Source: Nannochloris sp. 'desiccata' (Eukaryota; Chlorophyta; Trebouxiophyceae; Chlorellales; Chlorellaceae). Taken from it: 64,000 bases of DNA. Below the pieces are notes generated by a model. It did not search any database, was not told the DNA's origin, and saw only the letters and a list, made by a program, of their open reading frames with translations. The DNA lies in assembly GCA_019044685.2 (NCBI GenBank), contig JAGTXX020000015.1, positions 496,001-560,000 on the forward strand, in the 5' to 3' direction. Positions 22,196 to 31,621 of the stretch are shown here, piece by piece (the stretch's first letter is position 1; every line of letters starts with the position of its first letter). A program made the position numbers and the translations under genes.

Positions 22196-23453
22196 TTAAG
22201 TTTTTCGGTTTAGCACTGCAGAATCAGCATTCGACAAGATCCAAGGGTGATTTAAAAGTTCTTCCAGAGGTATACGGTCAGCAGGCACTTTAATTAATAG
22301 CTTTTTAATAAGATCCTGGGCACCTTCGCTCACAGAGGGCGACGATGGAAATTTCAAATCTACTTTAAGAATGCGTTTATACGTCTCAGAGTGTCCAGCA
22401 GCTTCAAAAGGAGGCTGTCCACACAAGAATTCATAGCATAAAACGCCTAAAGACCAAATATCTACGCGGTCATCATGCATGGAGCCTTCTACCATTTCGG
22501 GTGGCAAGTAATCCAAGGTACCACAGAGAGTCTTACGGCGAGAGTTGGGTGCATGTACTGACCAGCCAAAATCGGCAATTTTCAGTTCACCATTGATGCC
22601 AAGAAGCAAGTTCTCTGGCTTGATATCGCGATGAATTACGTGCTTTGAGTGGCAATAGATAAGCGCCTTGGCGAGGGATGCAATGTAAGTTGCAGTGCGA
22701 CGTTCGTCAAAATGGCCAGCTGCCTGTAACTGTTTGTAGAGCTCTCCTTTAGCTGCATACTCAAGAATGAGGTAGACTCGGGTGGCATCATAGAAGTAGC
22801 CGTAGAGACGCAGAATGTTGGGGTGACGGAGGTGGGACTGGATTTCAATCTCACGACGCAGTTGGTGCTCCACATTGCTCTGCTGCAACTGGTTCTTAAA
22901 GAGGACCTTAAGAGCCACTATGTATCTGCTTCCCTTCTCCCTGGCCAGGTAGACGTTGCCAAACTTACCACGGCCTAAAGGCTTGCCTATGTCGAAATCT
23001 GTGAGCTGCCAGGTGCGATGACGCCCGCTAGGATTGCTACCGCTCCCAGGGCGAACTCCAGCAGCAAGTTCATTGCCTCCAGAGAGTGCACGGCCGCTGC
23101 TAAGAGTCTGTCGAGGAGGAGGGGGAGCCATTGCAGCTTGCTGCATGCTAGTCGGTTGCTCCCATGCAGGGTCACCTCCTTCTCCTTTCGCTACATTACC
23201 GCTCAAAGATTGAAGAGCTGATGTTTTGGGAACTTTATTTTCATCAGAGGGCTCTACGTGCCCTTCTGCGGGGCGTTTTCCCAGGGTTGTTGCCCCGTCT
23301 AAAGCTTTACCATTGCCAGCGGTGCGGAGATTTTCCTGCGAGTGACAAGAATGACAATAGTTTAAGATTTATAAGTATTCAATTCGCTTGATGAAATGGG
23401 TATCTACCCTGTGTAAGCTCGGATTGAGCTCTTACCTTCCCAACCGACAACAT
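22196..23453 (-). CDS. Aurora-type mitotic protein kinase, 385 aa
   Basis: Ser/Thr kinase of mitotic spindle and chromosome segregation. Exons are 23453-23436 (6 codons, MLSVGK) and 23335-22196, joined in phase 0 across a GTAAGA donor and a CGCAG acceptor. The kinase domain covers about residues 118-375: Gly-rich loop [11 protein letters not shown], Lys in VALKVL, catalytic [20 protein letters not shown] and the Aurora activation loop [16 protein letters not shown]. These last three are diagnostic for Aurora. The 110-residue N-terminus is Pro/Ser/Gly-rich and variable. The frame from 23206 begins with TTG and is not a real start; the short upstream exon gives an ATG. It faces the MATH-domain gene. 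Confidence 0.93.
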
Positions 23454-24006
23454 TTTATTACTTTTACAAACGCTCGGAAGATTGGATACCTACGAGCGAG
23501 GCACTACTAAGATCTGCTATACTAAGGCTTTACTTTATAAATTATAATACTTCTTGGAACTCTATTCCTTCTTTTGGTAAAAAATATTGTCCTCAACAGC
23601 GCTGCTGCGGTTTGAGACGCGCAGCACGAGAGAGTCGTCCTTCCCATGGGCTCGTTCGTCTACATGCGGCCTTAGAACCTCATGGGCGCAAGCTAGACTT
23701 CACTATAATTATACAGCTTGGGCTAGCGCTGGCCAGGCCACCCTTTATATATTGATGTCTTGAATGCAGGGCTTGCAGATTTAAAGCCCACTTGATAATG
23801 TTTACTGAGAATTAAATATTGCGCTTATTCATTGCGTTCTAAAAACGTGGCATAAAAAATCTTTACAAGTGTGCACATCATATAGGCACGGCACGCCCCT
23901 TGATTAAAAGTAAACTATTTGCAAGACATTTTAACTTCAGGTTTTCTCTCATACCCCTGTCTTTAAAAAACGATCTTCTGAACGGCATAAACTCCAACTA
24001 GATAGT
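23454..24006. promoter_or_regulatory. Divergent region Aurora / MATH-domain gene
   Basis: 553 bp holding two opposing promoters. No repeat or reading frame of note. Confidence 0.35.
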
Positions 24007-24977
24007 ATGTCTCAAGCAAAGCTGCGCGAGGCTTTGGCTGGGGGAGCTCCCACCAAGGAAAAAGGCCCCCCGGTTGCCGACGGAGTAATCTCAGAGACCC
24101 CCGATACACCAGAAGCTATTGAATGGCGCACAAAACAGTCTGTTATCGACTCTATAACATCTAGTTCCACCTATTTAGATCCTGAAATAGAAAGTTCCCC
24201 TCCCTCTTCTGTATATGGAAAATTCACGTGGCACATTGAAAATTTTAGCGACACATCAAAACGGGAACTTCGCTCTGGTGTTTTCCAAGTAGGCCCTTAC
24301 CGCTGGTATGTCCTGGTTTACCCACAAGGATGTGACGTCTCAAACCATCTATCTTTGTTCTTATGTGTCGCTGACTACGATAAACTCTTGCCTGGATGGG
24401 GTCATTACGCTCAATTCACAATTGCAGTCGTAAATAAAGATCCTAAAAAATCTAAATACTCAGATACGCTGCATAGATTCTGCAAAAAGGAGCATGATTG
24501 GGGATGGAAGAAGTTTATGGAATTGAATAAAGTCTCTGATGGATTTACAGTCAACGATACTTTGGTAATAAAAGCGCAAGTTCAGGTAATTCCGGATCGA
24601 CCGGTACGGCCATTCCGCACTTTGGAGTCTCAATACAGACGGGAGCTTGTTCGTGTCTATCTAACCAATGTAGAAGGTATTGTACGTCGCTATGTAGATG
24701 AGAAACGAGCCGTTTTATCTAGAGTTCTATCTGGAGAAGGCTTCATTCAATTTTGGCAAGAGCAGAGTGATGAACGCCGAAAGAAATTAGCATCTGCGCC
24801 TGCTGCACCTCTATTGAAAAATTTGGTGAAGAAATTCTTTAATGAAAAAGAAGTGACTTCGACTTTAGTTATGGATGCCTTGTACTGCGGAGCTAAATTA
24901 CTCGAAAGAGCTGGACACATTGCAGTTACTGGCAATGGTAATAACACATCTTCTTCTTCTTCTAGAGCAAAAGCCGC

Positions 24978-25018
<41 letters not shown>

Positions 25019-27003
25019 AAAATGCTGCTGCTGAAAATGCTGCTGCTGCTGCTGCTAATGCAGACGCTCCTGAATTTAAAAAAGCTAAAGATGCCAAGGA
25101 AACTGCTGCTGATACACTGACTATTGCCTCTACTTCTGACCCCTCCTCCCTTCTCCCCGGTCTGGTAATCAACACTTCAACAGATCGAATGTTTTTCGCT
25201 GGAGACCTCATAGCTGCATTACGTCGTATGGTGAGCGATCCTGTCCCTGCATTTAACCCAGATACGAAACCTACGAGTGATGCTTTAGCGTTACGTAATG
25301 CGCAAGATGTAGATGATCAGAGTAAAGGGTCGGTGGAAAGAGACGAACGACGATTAGCTGATCTGGGTCGTAGAACAGTGGAGATGTTTGGAGCAGCGCA
25401 TATAGTCGAAGCACAGCTGGAAGCGGCGTGGGCAGAAGCTGAGACTATTAAACGACAGGAAGAGCTCATTCGAGAAGTAGAGGAAGCATCTAGAGGGGAA
25501 GCGGTGCGTGCTGCTGCAAAGGCAGAAACGGAGAAAGAAAGAAAAGCTAGAAAGAAGGAACGTCAAAGAGCAAAGAAAGAAGCTGAAAAGGCTAAAAAAG
25601 ACGCCGAGGAAGCTGAAAGGCAGCGTCAAGAAGAAGATCGCAAGGCTCAAGCTGAAAAGCAAAGGCAAGAGGCCGAAGAAAAAAGAAGAAAGGATGAAGC
25701 AGAGAAAGCTGAAAATGAAGCACGTACTCGACACGCCGCTGAACTTAAAAGGCAAGCTGATTTGGCTGCAAAGGCAGCAGCAAAGGCTGCGAAAGAAACA
25801 GCAAAGAAAGCTGCTACGAATTGTACAAAGGAGCAACAGACTTCCTCAGCTACTTCAGCTGTCCCTGCCCCTACTTTTACCATTGCTGCTGCTGCTGCTG
25901 CGGCTGCTGCGGGCACCTCTCGTGTTGGATCTCAACATTCTTCTTCTAGTTCCAATGGCAACAGCCCATCAAGCAGCGCTACTGATGACGTTATTTCACC
26001 CGATATATGTTGCCCACCTGCTCTTCGAGATGCCGTAGCTGTAAGTAGCAGTAGTGATAGAGTTGCCGGTGCTGGTGGGTTGGGTGATCTTTCTTCCACA
26101 CCATCACGTGCAGTTTCTGCAGGTGCAAGCATTCCTACCCAAGGTCCTGTTGGTGCTAATAATGATCTGCAAAATGCTACGACTACCACACATGGTCTTG
26201 TTGATGCTTTGCGTGCTGAGATCCGCCGATTAACATTAATTGTCAACGGTAAAGATGAAGAAATTTCAGGATTACGTAATCGTGTAGCTGAACTTGAATC
26301 TCACTTTGTTACATCGCGACCTGGTTCTTCTTTATCTCAACAAGCTCAAGCTTCCCCTGAGGTGTCGTCTTCTTCTGCAGAAGTACCAGGAGGTAAAAGA
26401 GGAGGAGTGGCGGTTGTACCGGCTGGTAGTACTATCAACAACACGCATATGGTATATTCAGGAAGTTCGAATGGTACTAATAATATCTCTAATGGTGGCG
26501 GTAGTAATCCTTCAGATGCTATATTAGCTACAGCCTCTATGATGCCCCAGCATAAGGCGCCTCCGCCGGGTATGGTGGTGGGACCATCTGGTGCCAATGG
26601 TCGTCCAATGTCTGCAAATGCCCAGTTCGCTCCAGTTCCTCCTAATGGTAGTGGTGGTGGTGGTGGCACTATGGGCCCTTACATCAAAATCAGGGCAAAT
26701 GGTAACGGTGGTCCGAATGGAAGTAGTCATAGTCCAGGTGAAGGAATGCCTCCTCCACCGCAGCACGCCAATGCTGTTGCTGCTACTGGCGCAGCTGGTG
26801 GAATGATGCCTCCAAATGGTGTTAGAGCGTATCAATCTGGTAATACTCAAGCACCAGCTCGAGGTACTCGCGCATTCTCTTCTCCTCTACCCAATTCAAA
26901 ACGGGGTGTCGGTGATGCCAGTAGTGGACTTGCTCCTGGACTGGAGTCGCCTGGCTTGGATGATTTTGCGCACATTGGGCTGATTAATGACTTATTGGAG
27001 TAG
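24007..27003 (+). CDS. Plant TRAF1/MUSE13-14-type MATH-domain protein, 998 aa
   Basis: Single exon. The MATH domain at about residues 68-205 matches the plant TRAF1a/b (MUSE14/13) proteins almost motif by motif: GKFTWHIENFSDTSKRELRS, VGPYRWYVLVYPQGCDVSNH, LSLFLCVADYDKLLPGW and SDTLHRFCKKEHDWGWKKF. The conserved YRRELVRVYLTNVEGIVRRYV segment follows. In Arabidopsis these adaptors help SCF ligase control of immune-receptor turnover and of autophagy ATG6/ATG13 stability. The middle has Ala tracts and a long charged helix (about 465-610) predicted as coiled coil. The C-terminal third is Gly/Asn/Ser-rich and disordered. No RING or ubiquitin protease domain is present. Role in this organism is inferred from plants. 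Confidence 0.88.
24973..25063 (+). repeat. (GCT)n Ala-coding repeat in the MATH gene
   Basis: A near-continuous GCT/GCC run encodes two Ala tracts separated by GAAAAT insertions (A-E-N-A). It probably expands by slippage. Confidence 0.85.
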
Positions 27004-27210
27004 AACGTCTATTCTTTGTCTTAATAGAACTCTAATCATAGTATTATATAATGATAATCATGTAAGATACTGCTGTAAATATATTTGAAATCTTTCAATA
27101 GAAACTGCGACCATGGCTTTTAAATCTTTTTTTTGTCTACTTTTATCTATCAAGTTACATGAGTCTAAATTTTCAGCATTTCCATGAACTACTTGCTACT
27201 AGTGTATTGT

Positions 27211-27657
27211 TTACTTCTTGGACTTGCGGAGGAGCTCGGACATTTCTTCCCTCTTCTTCTTGCCTCGGAGATGGGTGCCTAGCTTTCTCTTGCAAAGCTT
27301 AAGGGCACGCTTATCCTTGCCAACCTTGAGCAATTCCATAACGCGTTTCTCGTAGGGAGCCTGACCGGCAACCTCGCGGACTATGTCGCGCACGAACTTT
27401 ACGCGCTTGGAGGCACGCTGCAAACAGAGGGAAAAGAGAAACATGTCAGAATTCAAGAGTTTGAATCAAAATCCACTTTCAGCAATGCATATTGCAGCAT
27501 AGCTTCAACAATAAACTAGCCAGCATTGTGATCAATCCAAATATTAAGCTTGAATACTTACTCCCTTGCGATGAGCAGGGCGGACAGCCTTCTCCTTCTT
27601 GGTTAAAACATGACCTTTGTTGAGGCCCACGGCAATGCCGGCTCTAGCCTCTACCAT
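27211..27657 (-). CDS. Cytosolic ribosomal protein eL36, 100 aa
   Basis: Large-subunit protein of cytosolic ribosomes. Exons are 27657-27562 and 27417-27211, phase 0. Exon 1 gives [16 protein letters not shown], then [16 protein letters not shown]. Exon 2 continues [18 protein letters not shown], then [21 protein letters not shown], and ends with the Lys-rich tail. Length and the [20 protein letters not shown] motif match eL36. It faces ribose-5-phosphate isomerase. Confidence 0.96.
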
Positions 27658-28210
27658 TGTGCTCGTGATTTCACCAAACAGAGAGTAAAATCACCAGACA
27701 ACACCTGCAAAATTAATGCCGCAATAGTGAGAAAAGGGTTGTCTGTAAACAATTAAAACACCATTTTAATGCCCCTGAGGATTTCCAACGCCGGCCTGCT
27801 GCATGCTGAATTTTATTTGCCATGTCTATAATAAATTGAGACAACGCTCAGTGTCAAAAGACACAGTTGCCAAGTTCATGGGCTGAAATTCCAAATCCCA
27901 TCAGCCGCCTTCATTCACTGCGGCTGTGATTTCCTCCTCGTGGAAGCTGCCATTTCAACGGGTATAGACTCACCAGTTATCTGATTTGAAGAGACCGTCT
28001 CCAGTCCAGACCTGTGTCTAAAGAGAGGCCGCTCTTATTATAATATAAATGGTTTGTCCCAGGTGAATTTAGTTTTGAGCTTTTTAACCTTCATCTGAGA
28101 GTATATTGCCCTCAATTCCCATTAATTATCATCCATTTATCGACCCTCTTGGTGTATCTATTCAGATCCGCCGAGCAAGGTCACTCATAACCAACCGCCT
28201 CTTTGCTCCC
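27658..28210. promoter_or_regulatory. Divergent region eL36 / ribose-5-phosphate isomerase
   Basis: 553 bp between opposing starts. AT-rich near the right edge (TATTATAATATAAA at about 28036). Nothing else recognised. Confidence 0.35.
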
Positions 28211-29189
28211 ATGTCTTCTGCCTTGCTCCAATCTACCTTCGCCCAGCGGGGTGTTCAGCGCGCATTTGTGTCCACCAAGTCCAACACTCGTGTGTGCCGT
28301 TTGTCCGCTGCTAAGATGACCTCTGCTGCCCTCAGCCAGGACGAACTTAAGAAACAGGTGAGATCACAAAAATCTACTCCCCGCTCTCGACCTTTGAAAA
28401 AGGACTCTTCTGTCTTTCTCTATTACCACAGGAACGATTACAATTGATACCAGACACATTTCCTAACCTATTTATCACTATGTATCCTTCTATTAATTTA
28501 ACTTTCCACAGGCTGCTTGGAAGGCTGTTGAATACGTGAAGAGCGGCATGGTTGTCGGTCTTGGAACTGGTTCTACCGCTGCCTTTGCCGTTGACCGTAT
28601 CGGCGATCTCTTAGCCTCTGGAGAGCTCAAGGATATTATTGGTGTCCCTACTTCTATCCGTACCTATGAGCAAGCCAAGGGTCGCGGGATCCCTCTTGCC
28701 ACTCTCGATGAGCAGCCCAAGCTCGATGTTGCCATTGATGGTGCTGATGAGGTTGATCCTAAGCTTGATGTCGTGAAAGGGCGTGGTGGTGCTCTTCTTC
28801 GTGAAAAAATGGTTGAAATGGCCTCTGCTAAATTTGTTTGCATCGTCGACGATTCTAAATTGGTCTCTGGACTCGGTGGCAGCAAAGATGCTATGCCTAT
28901 TGAAATTGTCCAGTTCTGCCATTTATATACTCTTCGTCGTATTCAAGCGTTACCTGAGGTAGCTGGATGCGAGGCTAAGCTCCGTATGGATGGAGACAAG
29001 CCTTATGTTACCGACAATTCCAATTACATTGTTGACCTGTACTTCCAGACCCCTATTAAAGACTCTGAAGCTGCTTCCAAGGCAATTCTTGGACTTGAAG
29101 GCGTTGTGGATCATGGGCTATTCCTTAATATGGTAGATGTATGCATTATTGCGGGCAAGGAAGGTGTCACCGTCCAAGAACGCAAGTAA
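28211..29189 (+). CDS. Ribose-5-phosphate isomerase A, probably plastid, 274 aa
   Basis: Interconverts ribose-5-phosphate and ribulose-5-phosphate in the Calvin cycle and pentose phosphate pathway. Exons are 28211-28357 and 28512-29189, phase 0. The catalytic part shows VGLGTGSTAAFAVDRIG, DVAIDGADEVDPKLDVVKGRGGALLREK and FVCIVDDSKLV, all RpiA signatures with the expected Asp, Glu and Lys residues. Exon 1 adds about 45 residues rich in Ser, Thr, Arg and Val without acidic residues until its end, consistent with a plastid transit peptide. No ER signal precedes it. Open sequence upstream to 28106 starts at TTG and is probably UTR. Confidence 0.93.
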
Positions 29190-29627
29190 AGCAATTTTTC
29201 GATTCATATTTTTTCATTTTATTTTGTGCAGCATAACGAGAGAAATAAAAATTGTAAAATTGTCTTGTTAAAGTAATATCTTACACAACAGAGGGATGTG
29301 AGAAATAAAAAATGTAAAATTGTTTTGTTAAAGTAGTATCTCACACAACAGAGGGATGTATTGAACATCAGGGGAAAAAGGAAAGATATTAATTGTGAAG
29401 GGAGGAGAAGTAGGAAGAAAGGAAGATGAAACAAGGTGGGGTGGGGGTGGGGGTGGGGGGGTAAATAAAATCTAAAAAAGAATGAAGGGCGGTGTGAGAT
29501 GTTGAAGAATGCAACAGAAGGGAGGCAGAAAGGAAATACACAAGAGAGAATGACAATGAAAAGAACACTATTTATTTATTTATTTATTACTACGTAGTAT
29601 ACTATATTTATTAATATTGATTAACTA
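29190..29627. other. Convergent 3' region with G-quadruplex-like tract
   Basis: 438 bp. Besides the 60-bp duplication, the + strand holds runs of 4, 5, 5 and 7 G separated by single T (about 29435-29461), a strong G-quadruplex pattern. A TTTA repeat lies at 29571-29587. Confidence 0.6.
29240..29359 (+). repeat. 60-bp tandem duplication
   Basis: Two copies, 29240-29299 and 29300-29359, differ at about five positions. They lie in the convergent 3' region of the isomerase and phosphodiesterase genes and contain a GAGAAATAAAAA start and an ACACAACAGAGGGATGT end. Confidence 0.93.
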
Positions 29628-30833
29628 TCAAGGTGCTAAGTAGGTGATAACGTCTGAGGAGCAATTTCTTTCTGAACCAGCCAACGGCCCCATTCTTTCC
29701 GGCAATTTATTTGGAGAGCTATTCGAAATACAATCACCACTGCATCCATTTGACAAAGCTCTCCAATGTTCTAACGAGGCATTAATATGCGGAGTCACCG
29801 TCTCTACAAATTTAGGGGCTAAAGGGGCCAATACAGCGATTGTTGGTTGCATCAGATGTTTAATGAACGCAGCTTGACTGCGGCCAGGGCAACTGGACCC
29901 TCGGTCACATGCAGGTGTTAAAACCAACCCAAGCTCGCGTTCTTTATCTCCTTGGCCATATAATTCTTCTTGTACACGTCTACCCCATTCAGAGCAGTGT
30001 TCTAATGGTCGAGCTGGGTTTGAAATGTCTGCACAATGTAAAAACATTCTTAATGCAGCGTTTCTACGAGCGTCCTCAGACCAGTTTGTTAATTCAGAGC
30101 CAAATTGTTGTAATGACGCTTTAAATGATTTTATAACACCTCCATGATGTGCCATATCTGTAGATAAGATCAGCTCTTTCAATAAACTTTTAAATTGAGT
30201 GGCTTCTGTGGCATCCATTGTCGACGACATGAAAAAATCATTGCCACGTAGATCAAGAAGACTAGAAGCAAGCGCAGCGTGGTTGTTTTCATTAATGCTT
30301 CCCAGAGTACTATATGCTTGTGCTGCTTCACTATTTGTGCGTACATGGAAGTCGTTATTCACCCCAGGATGGCCTAAATCGTGCACTGCTGCACCGATTA
30401 TAATTGCCAGCCGCTCCCAGTCTTCCAACGCCGATGCCCATTGGTCTGCTGCCATCATCGCACCTAAAGCTTGTACTACATCTGCTGCGTGAGTGCTATT
30501 GTGGTAATGCTGAGGGGTGTAATGCCCTTCAACTGCAGCTAAAAATTCACTTAATCGGGTCACATCCAGCTGCAATCGTTCGACTACTCCCAAGGTACGC
30601 AAAAGACAGAGAGTGACTACTTGTAAAGGACGACCTCCAGTGCAGGCGTCTAATTTGAAAACATCGAATGAGTCCCAGTCGCAAACTTTGTCCAAGATGC
30701 TAGCCACTTCTGGGGAAGTGTCACTGGCTGCTGCTGCTGATTCTATAGAAGACTTTGTGATGAGGTTCGGTGTCATCGCTTTGAATGGTGGATTTTGGCG
30801 AGCAGTACAGTTGCCTTCTTCAGAGTTTTCCAT
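29628..30833 (-). CDS. 3',5'-cyclic nucleotide phosphodiesterase (class I), about 401 aa
   Basis: Hydrolyses cAMP and/or cGMP. The metal-binding HD-type motifs are intact: YHNSTHAADV, AAVHDLGHPGVNNDF, STDMAHHGG and MFLHCADISNPARP. The substrate-pocket region with FI then HL then P follows (AAFIKHLMQPTIAVLAP). The domain spans about residues 85-360, with a Ser/Asn/Pro-rich C-terminus. No regulatory GAF, PAS or membrane domain is present in this frame. I use ATG 30833, but the frame stays open upstream to an acceptor-like CTGCAG at 30954. A candidate first exon at 31232-31180 has a good GTGAGT donor but joins out of phase, so the true N-terminus is unresolved. Confidence 0.85.
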   Translation of the reverse strand: MENSEEGNCTARQNPPFKAMTPNLITKSSIESAAAASDTSPEVASILDKVCDWDSFDVFKLDACTGGRPLQVVTLCLLRTLGVVERLQLDVTRLSEFLAAVEGHYTPQHYHNSTHAADVVQALGAMMAADQWASALEDWERLAIIIGAAVHDLGHPGVNNDFHVRTNSEAAQAYSTLGSINENNHAALASSLLDLRGNDFFMSSTMDATEATQFKSLLKELILSTDMAHHGGVIKSFKASLQQFGSELTNWSEDARRNAALRMFLHCADISNPARPLEHCSEWGRRVQEELYGQGDKERELGLVLTPACDRGSSCPGRSQAAFIKHLMQPTIAVLAPLAPKFVETVTPHINASLEHWRALSNGCSGDCISNSSPNKLPERMGPLAGSERNCSSDVITYLAP

Positions 30834-31621
30834 GGACGAGTCGCTAGGGAATGGACTCGATTCTAATGTACTATTGGATGTGTTGAACGAAATTCGGACT
30901 GGAGCTGGCTGTTGTCCTCGAGGGCTGTTTGTTTGAATTTGTTGTTGCTGATCCTGCAGGCAATAGTTGGCTATTTCAATATGGAACCGTAGACACTCTA
31001 TTCAGAGGACATCAGTTACTTGTTGCAGCTATTCAACGTGGAAAATGAAACAGAATGGCTGGCTTAGAGCGACTGACTAGGATTCCTGTTGCCAGTAAAA
31101 AAAAACTAAATCGCTCCACCCTATGCTACAACAGCAAATCGCAAAGATCCGTTGGTAATTCAATGTGAAAACACTCACTTGGTTGGATATGGGGGTCCCC
31201 TTTACGCCAACAGGTGGTGAAAGAGTGGTCATAATGTTTTAAAGCAAACGATCGAACGCTGAAACTCGTTCTCAACGGCAGGACCTTGCCTCCAAGTAAA
31301 CTTATCTCGTCGCTATTCGGATTCGAGAAATATGAAATTACTTAGGATCTGCGATAAAGGTGAATGATGAAGTGCTCAAGATCGCAACTATTTTTCTTTT
31401 CCTCTCAAATGTTTTATGAACTTTGCAAGGTCATAGTCAGCCTTTCTGCTCAACTTTGCATACTAATTTTTGTATCAACACGTTACACTAGGCTTGAACA
31501 AAGTGTACACCTAGAAGAATATCGAAAGAATTGCCATGGATGACATTGTCCAACTTGCATTTCCAACAAAACTCTACTAATAAAGCATGCCACTGCGCTA
31601 AAAATACGCTAAAACAGTATC
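30834..31621. promoter_or_regulatory. Divergent region phosphodiesterase / TFIP11
   Basis: 788 bp including possible 5' exon(s) of the phosphodiesterase. ATG triplets at 31230 (-) and 31533 (+) are not clearly linked to either gene. Confidence 0.3.

Noticed and set aside
24747..26850. Long - strand ORFs inside the MATH gene
   Set aside because: Low-complexity antisense of Ala/Lys/Gly-rich coding sequence.
31180..31232. First exon for the phosphodiesterase (ATG to GTGAGT)
   Set aside because: 53 nt leaves phase 2, while the only good acceptor at 30954 needs phase 0; kept as a possible 5' UTR exon only.
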